Assembly (NCBI RefSeq): GCF_947507565.1
Contig: NC_089190.1
Coordinates: forward strand, 2,410,679-2,474,678
Length of the DNA: 64,000 nucleotides
Direction: 5' to 3'
Source: Oscarella lobularis
Taxonomy: Eukaryota > Porifera > Homoscleromorpha > Homosclerophorida > Oscarellidae
Notes under the pieces: generated by a model
What the model was told of the DNA's origin: nothing
Database searches by the model: none
Seen by the model: the letters and a program-made list of their open reading frames with translations, nothing else
Made by a program: the position numbers and the translations under genes
Shown here: positions 22,494-37,029 of the stretch, piece after piece
Numbering within the stretch: position 1 is the stretch's first letter
Layout of the letters: every line of letters begins with the position of its first letter

Positions 22494-24358
22494 CTATTTC
22501 CACACTTTGATGACACCGCTCATCGATGTCGTAATAGCGTAGTTGTTCTGTTGACTGTGCGCAATTGCGACGTCCGTGATGCCGCTAAAGTGTCCAGCGG
22601 GTGGCAGCGGCGGACGATAATTCATTGGATCAGCTGCCGTCGTGTCTGACGCATCGCTAGCGCCCGCTCGTACGTCGCCGTCGTCGCACGGCATGTGATG
22701 AGATTCAATCAATACGTCGCATCCGTCAATGACTCGACATCTTTGATGAGAAAATTAGACAACGGTAAGGGGACGCCTACTTCTCTTACATGTAGTGAGT
22801 TTCCATATCGAGCGAATCAGCCGCCGATTTGGTGACGACGTACGATTCCTGGGGACGTGCAAAATCCCAGAGACGCAGTCGTTTGTCAGTGCTTCCCAAG
22901 AGCAAGTACAAACCACGTGGCGACCATCCGCAGCAGATGGCATTCATTCTCCCGTCAAATTGAGACGTCTAGAAAACACACAATAGGAACCAAAAGGGGG
23001 GTACTGGTAGTATGATCTACTTTCTGTTGTGAAAGTGGCGGTGCTTGACTAGCCCAAAAGACGTTCTTCTTTTCGCCGCTTTCCATGTCCCACACGTCGA
23101 CTTCGTTATTGCCGTGACACGAGCTAATGATCCACGATTTTTCCTCGGGATGAGCGACGACCTTGCGAATGGCGTGACCGGCCGGATGATTCCAAGAGGT
23201 AACGGGGAGTTGAAATCGCATGTCCCAGCATACGTGAGTGCCGGAGCTCGTTCCTAATGCCAACCAACGCTGACACGAATCGACCGTAAACGAAGTAATG
23301 TATCCTGCACGATCACACACAGTGATAAGAAGAGAGATCGAATTCAAATTGAGGGGGGCTGGTTACCTTGGCGTAAATCGTGTTGAAATCTCCAGGCAGC
23401 GTTGCTTGCGCGGAGATCCCAGCCAATGAGCTGGCCACCCACAGTCGCGCATGCCAGTATCGAATTTCTCCCTGTCAAAGTAAAAAGACTAATAATAATA
23501 AAGACTAGATGTGTGTGTAGACTAGTAGTACCTGTGTCAAAATACTCTAAATCTGTTGCAATGTCATTATTACTCAACGTTCGGCGTTGGGAAGAGAGCA
23601 ATCGCACGCTATTCGCGTCCTTAACCCTCCTTTGAATACTGGAGGAAAAACAAATAGCGCCTGGCAGGCTGGCCTTGTCACGAGTCATCTTACGGTACAA
23701 TCCAGACGCTACCGTTGTCAGAAGCCGAGGCAAATGCCTCGCCCGACTGACAAAACGTCATACACTTGATTTTTCCTCCTACGACGTGTATAGGCAAACG
23801 TCAATGACGATGAAGATGATGGATGCCCTTCACACACTGTAGTACCTTGCTTAGTGAAGGTCGCTTTTGATTTCGTATTGGCTACTCGTCCGTCAATGCG
23901 AGCCATATCCCAAAGTTTGACAGTTCCATCGTTGGAACAGGTAGCAAACAAAGAGCAGTCGTCCATGACTTTAATTCTATTGATGACTCCGCTGTGTTCG
24001 TGCAAATGCGCAATAAGAACTCCCTTTGGTGTCCATAAATTGCTTTGAGACGATCTGACTTTTGCAAGAGAACTTTCGATTTCTCTTGATTGATAGACAT
24101 CTTAGAAAAAAAATTTGAAATGGAATGAATACCCATGGCCGCCGACGCACCCCTACCTGTAGCATATTCTTCCCTCTTCTTTGCTACAAGTCTCGATAGA
24201 GCTTCTCGGCACGGCGGAACCCTGACAACGACTGCTGAACAGACAGAAAGAGAAATAATAGAATCTTAAGAACTAGTCAAACTCAATGAATAAACCAGGC
24301 TTGAGTGGCTGAGGGCTAGTTGACCGACTCGTCGCCGTCGCCGCTGTCGGAGGTTTTC

Positions 24359-24395
<37 letters not shown>

Positions 24396-24750
24396 GGTTT
24401 GTGCTCTGAAACGGCAAGAATAAAATAATAATTAAAAAGGCCGTTTCCCTTTACCGAGGCTTTAGTGTTGCAGCTGCACTTTTCAAAGCCTCAGCATTTA
24501 TCTAAAGAATCAAATTAGATAAAAGTCTGACAAACACAGTGTATTCTACGTTGGGATTCTTTAACGTGCTAGCCGATGGAGGAGGAGCTGTCGTCTCCCG
24601 CTTTGGAACTTTTGACTGAGACTGAGTTTGAGCTCTTCTCTTTTTCTCAGTGGCAGTTGAAGCAGACACCAGCGACATTTCTGAGCTGGATTTCAACGTC
24701 AGAGATCTCTGTTGAGGCAAAGGCTTTGTAGAAACAGCCCCAGCAGCAGC

Positions 24751-24786
<36 letters not shown>

Positions 24787-25075
24787 CGTCCCCTTTGAAG
24801 ATGACGACTGTCCAAACATCTCATTCCACTCATCATTCTAGCAGAGAGATGATTGGATGCCTCATTTGACTCGTGCATCTGACTACCAATGCCGCCGCCG
24901 CTGCCGCCGCCGCCGTTGGGGGCGATGTAGACGACTGAGAAGAAGATTCGCTCTGTCGCCTGGTGTTTGGAACCCTTCTACAAAGACAAAAAAAGAGTGA
25001 TATCATACCCCTGTGTAATCGATTAACGTTTATACTTTTGGAGTGTCGCTGTAGCAGCAGCAGCAGCTGAATTTG

Positions 25076-25115
<40 letters not shown>

Positions 25116-28100
25116 ATATCCTCCTTGAAGAGGAACCATTTTTCGCTGAAAACGTTTGACGTCTATAATGCCTCCAGAGACGTCTGATCTACATTGACAA
25201 AACGTGACGACAAAGATGTCGTGAGTCAAGATGACGTACGTCAATGATGATTGGCTGTAGCCTTTTCCAATTTTCATTATGTGTTCTCTCAATACATAAA
25301 TCTTTCGAAAATCCTCTTCTTCGATGCCAAAGGACCTCAGTTTAACAAAAATCTAAAATCAAAGGAAGATTGTTGTGGTTCTGGTCGTTTGGACTGAGAA
25401 ACGTTTGAACAACTAACAGGCATCAAAGGATCGTCTTCCTCCAAAATCGACTTTCCAAAAGATGAACCCCGTGCAAAAGCATCTTCCATTCTAAAAAGAA
25501 GCTCGTCTATACTATAAGAGTAATCTCTGTGAGACGAACCTCGTAAAGAGTCGTCCTATTTCTGGCTGTCTAACTAAGTAGTCGTAGACTTGTCTCGAAA
25601 TGGGCTCAATCAACGCATCCAATAAGACAATCTACATGTAGGAGGAGGAGGAGGAGGAGGAGGTATGACGTTTGAAGAGATGATAATGAATGATGATGTC
25701 TTTCTCCCTACCGATTGATCTACTTGCTCGATGGGATGGCGAACGTAGGGACGAAGGCTGGACAGAAGAGTGCAATGAATATCGGCTGGAGAGAAATACT
25801 TGGCAAGGCTCATAACAAATCCAGCCGCAGCGTAACAAATCCACACATTCTATAGATTTGAAGCGGAAAGGTGACGATGACGATGACGATAGAATGCAAT
25901 GGCTTTCTTCTTTTTCTTACTGGATGAAGAAGCAGTGGAAGAATGTCCTGAAGAAGACCTCCGACGATGTGCGTCTTGCGAAGGAGACCCAATTGGGTTA
26001 GAGACGTAAATGCTTCGATGGCTTTTACAACAACAAATTCTTCTGAATCGGTCAGTCCCTAAAGTGTGAAAATGAATTGGAATGTCGCCTCATGTGCGGT
26101 TGGTTGTGTCATCATCATTGCCTGATGTATAAGTGGCATGAGCATTTCTAAGCTGTGCCAACCGACGTACGATGTCAGGGGAACGACAGTATTGAAAAAG
26201 GCAACTCTCAAGTGCCAATCGGCCTGAGAAGAATGTGAAAGATATAAAAGGACGTTCGTACTGTAAGACGCTCTAATCCTAATGTACCTTGTCATTTTGA
26301 AATGTGATGAGATGGGAGAGAAGAACGTCGTTGGCTTTTTCGCGTCCAAAAAAGACGCACAATTTCGAAATGCCGCTTGACACAAGCATTCTTTTGACGT
26401 CATTTCCCTTTGTTAGTGAAATGAAAGCTTTTATATAAGGGGGGGAAGAAGGAGAAGAAGAAGAGAAAGGGTGTGTTACCGAATCTACGAGAAGCGGGCG
26501 AACGAGCTTCGTTTCAAACAAACTGTGCAATTCGGCCAGCTCAGAATCGTAGCTTTCCTTTGAGGAGACGTACGTATACATTTATAGGCCCCACCTTTTT
26601 CCACCTACCTGAAACTGAAGCTGAACGTCTGACGAGTCAGAAGAGTCTTCATAATAGAACTGCGACAGTTCAAGGAAGCTGGAATATATAGAAAACGACG
26701 TTTTCAGGAAGGTTAGCTCTCAGAAGAACGAAGAATAGTGCTTAGTGCTTAGTGCTTACCGAAGCGCTGTTTCGGCGAGATCAGCAACATTTTGTGCCAA
26801 TGATATTCGCACAATCACCTGTTTATCATCAGCATAGCGAGCCTCAACAAAAAGAAATTATACATGTACTGTATATACGAAGGACGACAGTTCACACTTA
26901 CAATATTGGGTAGAATGTACTCGGGAAAAATATTCGTTTCACTGAGAATTACAAGGAGGGTGATGACATTGTTGTATACTATATAGGCCTGTCGTACCTT
27001 CTGGGAAGTTTTTTGATGCCTGACAAGGCCTTTGTAAGCACTTTCAAGGCTCTAGCTCTAACTTGGGGAAATTCGTCGTGAACCATTCGAACCGTATAGG
27101 GAACGAGTCTGTCTAAAATTATTTCATCGTCACAGTGAACAGCGAGCTGCTCAAGTAGATCAAGGGAGTCGAGTTTGGAGTTGGGAAACTTAGACAGACA
27201 AATGAGATAGATATAAGAGATAAGCGTCGTCTTTACCACTAAGTTTCTGAGTGAAGAGGTGATCAAAGATATAATAATGACGAGACAATCTGTAGTGTAG
27301 AAATGACGTACTATTATCAGAGTTTCGTGTGACTTAACCCCCTAAGTACCCTTTTCTTGCTTTTCTTTCAGTTCGTCTAAGATCTCCTTAAAGTCTCTTT
27401 TGAGTCTGTCACAAGTAAGTAGGAGGTAGGTTAATTACGACGAGTCTCACTTAGTCTAGAGACCTGGCTATCTTTTCGTCGGGAGAAAGAACTTTTTGAT
27501 TAGCAAACACTTTGCAATACTTGTACAAGAATGTATACATGACGTTAGGAAAGCAACGACCTAAACAAATAAGACGAGCGGCGTATAGAAAGATGAAATG
27601 AAATGGATGACTGGGATCCCCACACCTTTCCATTCGTGCAAATATTCATTGGCCGACTTTCTGTCAGCAGGATTAATCTGAACCATGTGACCAATCAACT
27701 CCTACAGTAGTAAGTAATAGTTATGGTGGTTAGTGTTGGGGTGGTTAGATGATGATTTGTATACCCTGACAGCTTCATCTTCAACCTGAGCCAGTTCGGA
27801 TTCAATGTCCCACTTTCCCTCTCGATACAAAAGCAACTGATGCAAGTCAAACAGACGTCGATAGCCGTCGGTAAAGAGCTCAAACAATACACATCTAAGT
27901 AATAAAATATTCGAATGAATATGAACATCTCTTTATTCCATGATTAATGAATGACCGACCCCATGGAGAATATGTCCATTGCAGGTTTCAATGACGCTGC
28001 CGCCGCCGCCGCCGCCGCTTTGTTGTGCCGTCGGGGCATAGCGACTGTCTTCTCAGCGGCGTCTGCTTCAACGGCGGCGGCAATGGGTTGATCGTAAAAA

Positions 28101-29237
28101 CGTTCTGGAGCGATGTAGCAAGTTCGACCGCGAGACGTGTCAAAGAAGAAGTCAAAATCAGCAGGATTATTCTATAAATCAACAATAATAATAATAATAA
28201 TAATCATAATGTAGACTTAGCAAGTATCTCTATAGACTACTTACAGCCGGAAGAAGAACGGGTTTGAAGGAGGCAAAATCAGTGAGAAGAGCCCTATATA
28301 TATATATATATATATATAAGACATATACAGTAGCATCATCATGAGTGAGGTCACTCATGGTGTGGTGTGGTGGATGACTCACCAGGTCCATCCAGTTATG
28401 AGAACATTCTGAGTTTTGATATCTCCATGACAAATCTAAAATATGACACAGCAGAGAAAGTAGTTAGGGCTCACATTTAATCTGCTGCATACATCATGTA
28501 TACCCACCCCTTGGGAATGACATTGCTCCAATGAACAGAGCAACTGAAAGGCAATCCATCTCTTTTCAGTGGCATTCAAAAAAGGGCGAGTGCTAAATAA
28601 CCCTAATACTAATACTAATATTAGCAAACGTTTTAGATAACGTTACCTCATTCTATCGTACAAGGTATTTTTTCCATACTGTCGAATGAGAAAGCCCACT
28701 CGTTCGGTTTCCTAAGAAACAATACAATAGCTTTTCAATTCTCATTCTTCTACACGTTCTTACAAAGAACAACTGAAAGGGAAGAACGTTGAGGCACGTG
28801 CCAGCAAGCGTGTCTTTGATAACTGCAGTTGACAAAATTACAACACAAGTGTACCATGAATGAATGAATTTTTCTCACTTTGCAATTGTCTCTTATATGC
28901 CTGAAGTACCGTCGACGAATCGGGTTTCACAAAAAACTTTACGACTGCGTCACCCTCCCTTTGTTTTAATTAATCCGTTTTGCGAGCTGTTCAGACGCTA
29001 GAGAACATACTCTACCTATGTCGCACTCTTGCCACTTTCATGAAACGCGTACTTCCCAGACTAGAAGAAGAACAACACTACAGTATGATTTCGGCTGCAT
29101 ACAGTACGGCGAAAAAGGGCCCCCGAAAAGTACCTGACGCTTTTATTGCTCGCATCAAAGTCCTGCGGCAAATCGGACAAGTACGCTTCGACGCCGAGGA
29201 TCTGCGAAGGAGCGATTCCCGAGAGTTCGTTACCCAT
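22494..29237 (-). CDS. PIK3R4: Phosphoinositide 3-kinase regulatory subunit 4 (VPS15)
   Basis: Scaffold of the class III PI3-kinase complexes for autophagy and endosome sorting. The ATG at 29237 gives [15 protein letters not shown] (human MGNQLAGIAPSQIFS), with the Gly-2 myristoylation signal retained. The pseudokinase-like domain reads [40 protein letters not shown] and [14 protein letters not shown] repeats follow ([16 protein letters not shown]-type [56 protein letters not shown]). A long low-complexity linker carries Gln, Ala and Thr runs. The WD40 propeller reads [55 protein letters not shown] and MNYRPPLPP, ending SGVIKVWK at stop 22494-22496. About 30 small exons were recognised. It is the largest gene in the window. 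Confidence 0.95.
24362..25114. repeat. Coding triplet repeats in the VPS15 linker
   Basis: Three trinucleotide runs lie in the exons between the HEAT and WD40 parts. CAG at 24362-24394 reads as about ten Ala on minus. CAG/TAG-type at 24741-24787 reads as about twelve Thr followed by Ala. CTG at 25077-25114 reads as about thirteen Gln. Each keeps its frame. Confidence 0.8.
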
Positions 29238-30080
29238 TATCGCAAAAACTAAACGGTAAACGCGCGTCGTCAACGAATACGTACTGTCGACGAGTGTAGA
29301 CAAGCCAGTTACCTACGTAGAAGCAGAGAGGGAACCCTCTTCGTCCGATTGCTTCTCGCACGACTGACGAGCACGCGCAGTGAGTACAGCGAAGAGTGAG
29401 ATGAACAAACGGAGAAAGAAGCAAGTAAAAGAAGAACAATACGCGCGCGTTAGCAAGCGTGGGCCCCGCATTGGCAAATGGGGCCCCGCAATGGGGTACA
29501 CGAATGGAAATGAGGCCCCTCGTGGGGATCTTCGCTGCTAAATGAAGAAACGAAGCTCAACGGCCTATTTCGCAGCGCCGGCAACAACGCCAAAGGTAAG
29601 AAAACGCCCAAAGAGACACAAACATCACCCGCGCGCCGCGAAAACAGAAAAAGCAAAGAAACGCCGTCGCTCTCCTCGCCTACGTACTCCGCTCGGTCTA
29701 AAAACACCGCCGAAGTCGTCGCGCGGCGCGAAAATTCCCTTTCGCACCCGAAAAACACCCCCCTTCGCAAAAACGCGAAGATCGCGCATGTGGGTGAGGC
29801 CCCCCGCAAGGAATCTCTGACAAAGAAACCGTTTGTACGCCACAATCGCGCTTCGCAAACCCAACTCGCGGAGCGAAACCGAACAAAAAATGATGGCGAA
29901 GACCACCGTGAGCCGCAAAAACGCAAAAACGATCAAGAAAACGCGATTTTCTGCCGTACGTCCTCAAAACGCCTCGAAAAGCCGAACAGCGCTCGCGCTT
30001 TCATTCGCCACAATGTTCAATGCTTTCTTTTAGCCGCGATCGCCTTCGAAGACGAAGAAAAACAACAGGAACCCGAAAAA
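29238..30080. other. Spacer between VPS15 and the satellite block
   Basis: The first part should hold the VPS15 promoter. A short direct repeat of GGGGCCCCGCA type lies at about 29461-29496. From 29542 a plus-strand frame (MKKRSSTAYFAAPATTPK) runs into a GT donor-like site at about 29598, and a Lys/Arg-rich open frame continues beyond it. Composition is biased rather than clearly coding. I see no known domain, so this is at most the truncated first exon of an unknown gene. Confidence 0.3.
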
Positions 30081-33000
30081 ACAATTTGTCCTGGGACAAT
30101 TTGTCCTGGGGACAATTTGTCCTGGGGACAATTTTTCCCCAGGACAAATTGTCCTGGCACAATTTGTCCTCGGACAATTTGTCCTGGGACAATTTGTCCT
30201 GGGGACAATTTGTCCTGGCACAATTTGTCCTGGGACAATTTGTCCTGGGACAATTTGTCCTGGGGACAATTTGTCCTGGGGACAATTTGTCCTGGGACAA
30301 ATTGTCCTGGCACAATTTGTCCTGGGACAATTTGTCCTGGGACAATTTGTCCTGGGGACAATTTGTCCTGGGGACAATTTGTCCTGGGACAATTTGTCCT
30401 GGGACAATTTGTCATGGGACAATTTGTCCCCAGGACAATTATTCCTGGGACAATTTGTCCTGGGGCCAATTTGTCCTGGGGACAATTTGTCCTGGGACAA
30501 TTTGTCCTAAGACAATTTGTCCTGGGTCAATTTGTCCTGGGACAATTTGTCCTGGGGACAATTTCTCCTGGGGACAATTTGTTCTGGGACAATTTGTCTT
30601 GGGACAATTTGTCCTGGGGACAATTTGTCCCCAGGACAATTTGTCCTCGGGACAAATTGTCCTGGGACAATTTGTCTTACGACAATTTGTCCTGGGACAA
30701 TTTGTCCTGGGACAATTTGTCCTAGGACAATTTGTCCTGGGACAATTTGTCCTGGGACAATTTGTCCTGGGGACAATTTGTCCTGGGGACAATTTGTCCT
30801 GGGACAATTTGTCCTGGGACAATTTGTCCTGGGGACAATTTGTCCTGGGACACTTTGTCCTAAGACAATTTGTCCTGGGACAATTTGTCCTGGGACAATT
30901 TGTCCTGGGGACAATTTGTCTTGGGGACAATTTGTCCTGGGACAATTTGTCCTGGGACAATTTGTCCTGGGGACAATTTGTCCTGGGACAATTTGTCCTG
31001 GGGCCAATTTGTCCTGGGGACAATTTGTCCCCAGGACAAATTGTCCTGGCACAATTTGTCTTGGGACAATTTGTCCTGCGACAATTTGTCCTGGGACAAT
31101 TTGTCCTCGGGACAATTTGTCCTCGGGACAATTTGTCCTGGGGACAATTTGTCCTGGGACAATTTGTCCTGGGGACAATTTGTCCTGGGACAATTTGTCC
31201 TGGGAGAATTTGTTCTGGGGACAATTTGTCCTGGGGACAATTTGTCCCCAGGACAAATTGTCCTGGGGACAATTTGTCCCCAGGACAATTTGTCCTCGGG
31301 ACAAATTGTCCTGGGACAATTTGTCTTACGACAATTTGTCCTGGGACAATTTGTCCTGGGACAATTTGTCCTAAGACAATTTGTCCTCGGACAATTTGTC
31401 CTGGGACAATTTGTCCTAAGACAATTTGTCCTGGGACAATTTGTCCTGGGACAATTTGTCCTGGGGACAATTTGTCCTGGGGACAATTTGTCCTGGAACA
31501 ATTTGTCCTGGGACAATTTGTCCTGGGACAATTTGTCCTGGGGACAATTTGTCCTGGGACACTTTGTCCTAAGACAATTTGTCATGGGAGAATTTGTCCT
31601 GGGACAATTTGTCCTGGGGACAATTTGTCTTGGGGACAATTTGTCCTGGGACAATTTGTCCTGGGACAATTTGTCCTGGGACAATTTGTCCTGGGGACAA
31701 TTTGTCCTGGGACAATTTGTCCTGGGGCCAATTTGTTCTGGGGACAATTTGTCCCCAGGACAAATTGTCCTGGCACAATTTGTCTTGGGACAATTTGTCC
31801 TGGGACAATTTGTCCTGGGACAATTTGTCCTCGGGACAATTTCTCCTGGGGACAATTTGTCCTGGGATAATTTGTCCTGGGGACAATTTGTCCTGGGACA
31901 ATTTGTCCTGGGACAATTTGTTCTAGGGACAATTTGTCCTGGGGACAATTTGTCCCCAGGACAAATTGTCCTGGGGACAATTTGTCCCCAGGACAATTTG
32001 TCCTCGGGACAAATTGTCCTGGGACAATTTGTCTTACGACAATTTGTCCTGGGACAATTTGTCCTGGGACAATTTGTCCTGGGACAATTTGTCCTGGGAC
32101 AATTTGTCCTGGGGACAATTTGTCCTGGGGACAATTTGTCCTGGGACAATTTGTCCTGGGACAATTTGTCCTGGGGACAATTTGTCCTGGGACACTTTGT
32201 CCTAAGACAATTTGTCCTGGGAGAATTTGTCCTGGGACAATTTGTCCTGGGGACAATTTGCCTTGGGGACAATTTGTCCTGGGACAATTTGTCCTGGGAC
32301 AATTTGTTTTGGGACACTTTGTCCTAAGACAATTTGTCCTGGGAGAATTTGTCCACGGACAATTTGTCCTGGGGACAATTTGTCTTGGGGACAATTTGTC
32401 CTGGGACAATTTGTCCTGGGACAATTTGTCCTGGGACAATTTGTCCTGGGGACAATTTGTCCTGGGACAATTTGTCCTGGGGCCAATTTGTCCTGGGGAC
32501 AATTTGTCCCCAGGACAAATTGTCCTGGCACAATTTGTCTTGGGACAATTTGTCCTGGGACAATTTGTCCTGGGACAATTTGTCCTCGGGATAATTTGTC
32601 CTCGGGACAATTTGTCCTGGGGACAATTTGTCCTGGGACAATTTGTCCTGGGGACAATTTGTCCTGGGACAATTTGTCCTGGGACAATTTGTCCTGGGGA
32701 CAATTTGTCCTGGGACACTTTGTCCTAAGACAATTTGTCCTGGGACAATTTGTCCTGGGACAATTTGTCCTGGGGACAATTTGTCTTGGGGACAATTTGT
32801 CCTGGGACAATTTGTCCTGGGACAATTTGTCCTGGGACAATTTGTCCTGGGGACAATTTGTCCTGGGACAATTAATCCTGGGGCCAATTTGTCCTGGGGA
32901 CAATTTGTCCCCAGGACAAATTGTCCTGGCACAATTTGTCTTGGGACAATGTGTCCTGGGACAATTTGTCCTGGGACAATTTGTCCTCGGGACAATTTGT

Positions 33001-36000
33001 CCTCGGGACAATTTGTCCTGGGGACAATTTGTCCTGGGACAATTTGTCCTGGGGACAATTTGTCCTGCGACAATTTGTCCTTGGACAATTTGTTCTGGGG
33101 ACAATTTGTCCTGGGGACAATTTGTCCCCAGGACAAATTGTCCTGGCACAATTTGTCTTGGGACAATTTGTCCTGGGACAATTTGTCCTGGGACAATTTG
33201 TCCTCGGGACAATTTGTCCTGGGACACTTTGTCCTAAGACAATTTGTCCTGGGAGAATTTGTCCTGAGACAATTTGTCCTGGGGACAATTTGTCTTGGGG
33301 ACAATTTGTCCTGGGACAATTTGTCCTGGGACAATTTTTCCTGGGACAATTTGTCCTGGGGACAATTTGTCCTGGGACAATTTGTCCTGGGGCCAATTTG
33401 TCCTGGGGACAATTTGTCCCCAGGACAAATTGTCCTGGCACAATTTGTCTTGGGACAATTTGTCCTGGGACAATTTGTCCTGGGACAATTTGTCCTCGGG
33501 ACAATTTGTCCTGGGGACAATTTGTCCTGGGACAATTTGTCCTGGGGACAATTTGTCCTGGGACAATTTGTCCTGGGACAATTTGTTCTGGGGACAATTT
33601 GTCCTGGGGACAATTTGTCCCCAGGACAAATTGTCCTGGGGACAATTTGTCCTGGGACAATTTGTCCTGGGACAATTTGTCCTAGGACAATTATTCCTGG
33701 GACAATTTGTCCTGGGACAATTTGTCCTGGGGCCAATTTGTCCTGGGGCCAATTTGTCCCCAGGACAAATTGTCCTGGCACAATTTGTCCTGGGACAATT
33801 TGTCCTGGGACAATTTGTCCTAGGACAATTTGCCATGGGACAATTTGTCCTGGGGACAATTTGTCCTCGGGACAATTTGTCCTGGGACAATTTGTCCTAA
33901 GACAATTTGTCCTGGGGACAATTTGGCCTGGGGACAATTTGTCCTGGGTCAATTTGTCCTGGGACAATTTGTCCTGGGGACAATTTGTCCTGGGGACAAT
34001 TTGTTCTGGGACAATTTGTCTTGGGACAATTTGTCCTGGGGACAATTTGTCCCCAGGACAATTTGTCCTCGGGACAAATTGTCCTGGGACAATTTGTCCA
34101 GGGACAATTTGTCCTGGGGACAATTTGTCCTGGGGACAATTTGTCCTGGGACAATTTGTCCTGGGGACAATTTGTCCTGGGGACAATTTGTCCTGGGACA
34201 ATTTGTCCTGGGACAATTTGTCCTGTGGACAATTTGTCCTGGGACAATTTGTCCTGGTACAATTTGTCCTGGGGACAATTTGTCCTGGGGACAATTTGTC
34301 CTAGGACAATTTGTCCAGGGACAATTTGTCCTGGGGACAATTTGTCCTGGGGACAATTTGTCCTAGGACAATTTGTCCTTGGACAATTTGTCCTGGGGAC
34401 AATTTGTCCTGGGACAATTTGTCCAGGGACAATTTGTCCTGGGGAGAATTTGTCCTAGGGACAATTTGTCCTGGGAGAATTTGTCCTGGGGACAATTTGT
34501 CCTGGGACAATTTGTCCTGGGACAATTTGTCCTGGGGACAATTTGTCCTGGGGACAATTTGTCCTAGGAGAATTTGTCCTGGGACAATTTGTCCTGGGAC
34601 AATTTGTCCTGGGACAATTTGTCCTGGGACAATTTGTCCGAGGACAATTTGTCCTGGGACAATTTGTCCTGGGGACAATTTGTCCTGGGGACAATTTGTC
34701 CTGGGACAATTTGTCCTGGGGACAATTTGTCCTGGGGACAATTTGTCCTAGGACAATTTGTCCTGGGGACAATTTGTCCTGGGACAATTTGTCCTAGGAC
34801 AATTTGTCCTGGGACAATTTGTCCTGGGACAATTTGTCCCCAGGACAAATTGTCCTGACACAATTTGTTCTACGACAATTTGTCCTGGCACAATTTGTAA
34901 TGGGAGAATTTGTCCTGGGACAATTTGTCCTGGGGACAATTTGTCCTGGGACAATTTGTCCTGGGACAATTTGTCCTAGGACAATTTGTCCTTGGACAAT
35001 TTGTCCTTGGGACAATTTGTCCTGGCACAATTTGTCCTAGGAACATTTGTCCTGGGACAATTTGACCTGGGGACAATTTGTCCTGGGACAATTTGTCCTG
35101 GGGACAATTTGTCCTGGGGACAATTTGTCCTAGGACAATTTGTCCTGGGACAATTTGTCCTGGGACAATTTGTCCTGGGACAATTTGTCCTGGGACAATT
35201 TGTCCTAGGACAATTTTGTCCTGGGACAATTTGTCCTGGGGACAATTTGTCCTGGGGACAATTTGTCCTAGGACAATTTGTCCTGGGACAATTTGTCCTG
35301 GGGACAATTTGTCCTGGGACAATTTGTCCTGGGACAATTTGTCCTGGGGACAATTTGTCCTGGGGACAATTTGTCCTAGGACAATTTGTCCTGGGACAAT
35401 TTGTCCTGGGACAATTTGTCCTGGGACAATTTGTCCTGGGACAATTTGTCCCCAGGACAAATTGTCCTGACACAATTTGTCCTACGACAATTTGTCCTGG
35501 CACAATTTGTCCTGGGACAATTTGTCCTGGGACAATTTGTCCTGGGACAATTTGTCCTGGGAGAATTTGTTCTGGGGACAATTTGTCCTGGGACAATTTG
35601 TCCTGGGACAATTTGTCCTAGGGACAATTTGTCCTGGGGACAATTTGTCCTAGGACAATTTGTCCTGGGACAATTTGTCCTGGGGACAATTTGTCCTGGG
35701 ACAATTTGTCCTGGGACAATTTTTCCTGGGGACAATTTGTCCTGGGGACAATTTGTCCTGGGGACAATTTGTCCTAGGACAATTTGTCCTGGGACAATTT
35801 GTCCTGGGGAGAATTTGTCCTGGGACAATTTGTGCTGGGACAATTTGTCCTTGGGACAATTTGTCCTGGGGACAATTTGTCCTAGGACAATTTGTTTTGG
35901 GACAATTTGTCCTGGGACAATTTGTCCTGGGACAATTTGTCCTGGGACAATTTGTCCAGGGGACAATTTGTCCTGGGGACAATTTGTCCTAGGACAATTT

Positions 36001-37029
36001 GTCCTGGGACAATTTGTCCTGGGGACAATTTGTCCTGGGACAATTTGTCCTGGGGACAATTTGTCCTGGGACAATTTGTCCTGGGACAATTTGTCCTGGG
36101 GACAATTTGTCCTGGGGAGAATTTGTCCTAGGACAATTTGTCCTGGGACAATTTGTCCTAGGACAATTTGTCCTGGGACAATTTGTCCTGGGACAATTTG
36201 TCCCCAGGACATATTGTCCTGACAAAATTTGTCCTACGACAATTTGTCCTGGCACAATTTGTCCTGGGACAATTTGTCCTGGGACAATTTGTCCTGGGGA
36301 CAATTTGTCCTGGGACAATTTGTCCTGGGACAATTTGTCCTAGGACAATTTGTCCTGGGACAATTTGTCCTGGGGACAATTTGTCCTAGGACAATTTGTC
36401 CTGGGGACAATTTTTCCTGGGGACAATTTGTCCTAGGACAATTTGTCCTGGGACAATTTGTCCTGGGGACAATTTGTCCTGGGGACAATTTGTCCTAGGA
36501 CAATTTGTCCTGGGACAATTTGTCCTAGGACAATTTGTCCTAGGACAATTTTTCGTGGGGACAATTTGTCCTGGGACAATTTGTCCTGGGACAATTTGTC
36601 CTGGGGACAATTTGTCCTTGGGACAATTTGTCCTGGCACAATTTGTCCTAGGACAATTTGTTCTGGGACAATTTGTCCTGGGGACAATTTGTCCTGGGGA
36701 CAATTTTTCCAGGGGACAATTTGTCCTGGGGACAATTTGTCCTGGGGACAATTTTTCCTGGCACAATTTGTCCTGGGACAATTTGTCTTGGGACAATTTG
36801 TCCTGGGGACAATTTGTCCTGGGGACAATTTGTCGTGGGGACAATTTGTCCTGGGGACAAATTGTCCTTCACAATTTGTCCTAGGACAATTTGTCCTGGG
36901 ACAATTTGTCCTGGGAGAATTTGTCCTGGGACAATTTGTCCTTGGACAATTTGTCGCCAGGACAATTTTTCCTGGGGACAATTTGTTCCCAGGACAATTT
37001 GTCCTGGGGCAATTTTTCCTTCTACAATT
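30081..37029. repeat. Minisatellite array 1, dyad unit GGACAATTTGTCC
   Basis: About 6.95 kb of tandem units of 15 bp (CTGGGACAATTTGTC) and 16 bp (CTGGGGACAATTTGTC). Each unit holds 6-bp inverted arms GGACAA/TTGTCC around a single T, so every unit can form a small hairpin. Some units are flipped (GGACAAATTGTCC), typically following a CCCC junction. Larger patterns recur: CCCCAGGACAAATTGTCCTGGC appears near 30136, 31028, 31753, 32508, 32909, 33126, 33418 and 33767. A second marker containing TCCTGACACAATTTGT is near 34851, 35466 and 36208. Long open frames on both strands come from the repeat. Confidence 0.97.

Noticed and set aside
30020-36981. Open frames of up to 656 codons on both strands over the dyad minisatellite
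   Set aside because: They arise because the 15-bp unit has no stop in any frame. Sense and antisense frames are equally long, and frame changes at 16-bp units are not penalised.
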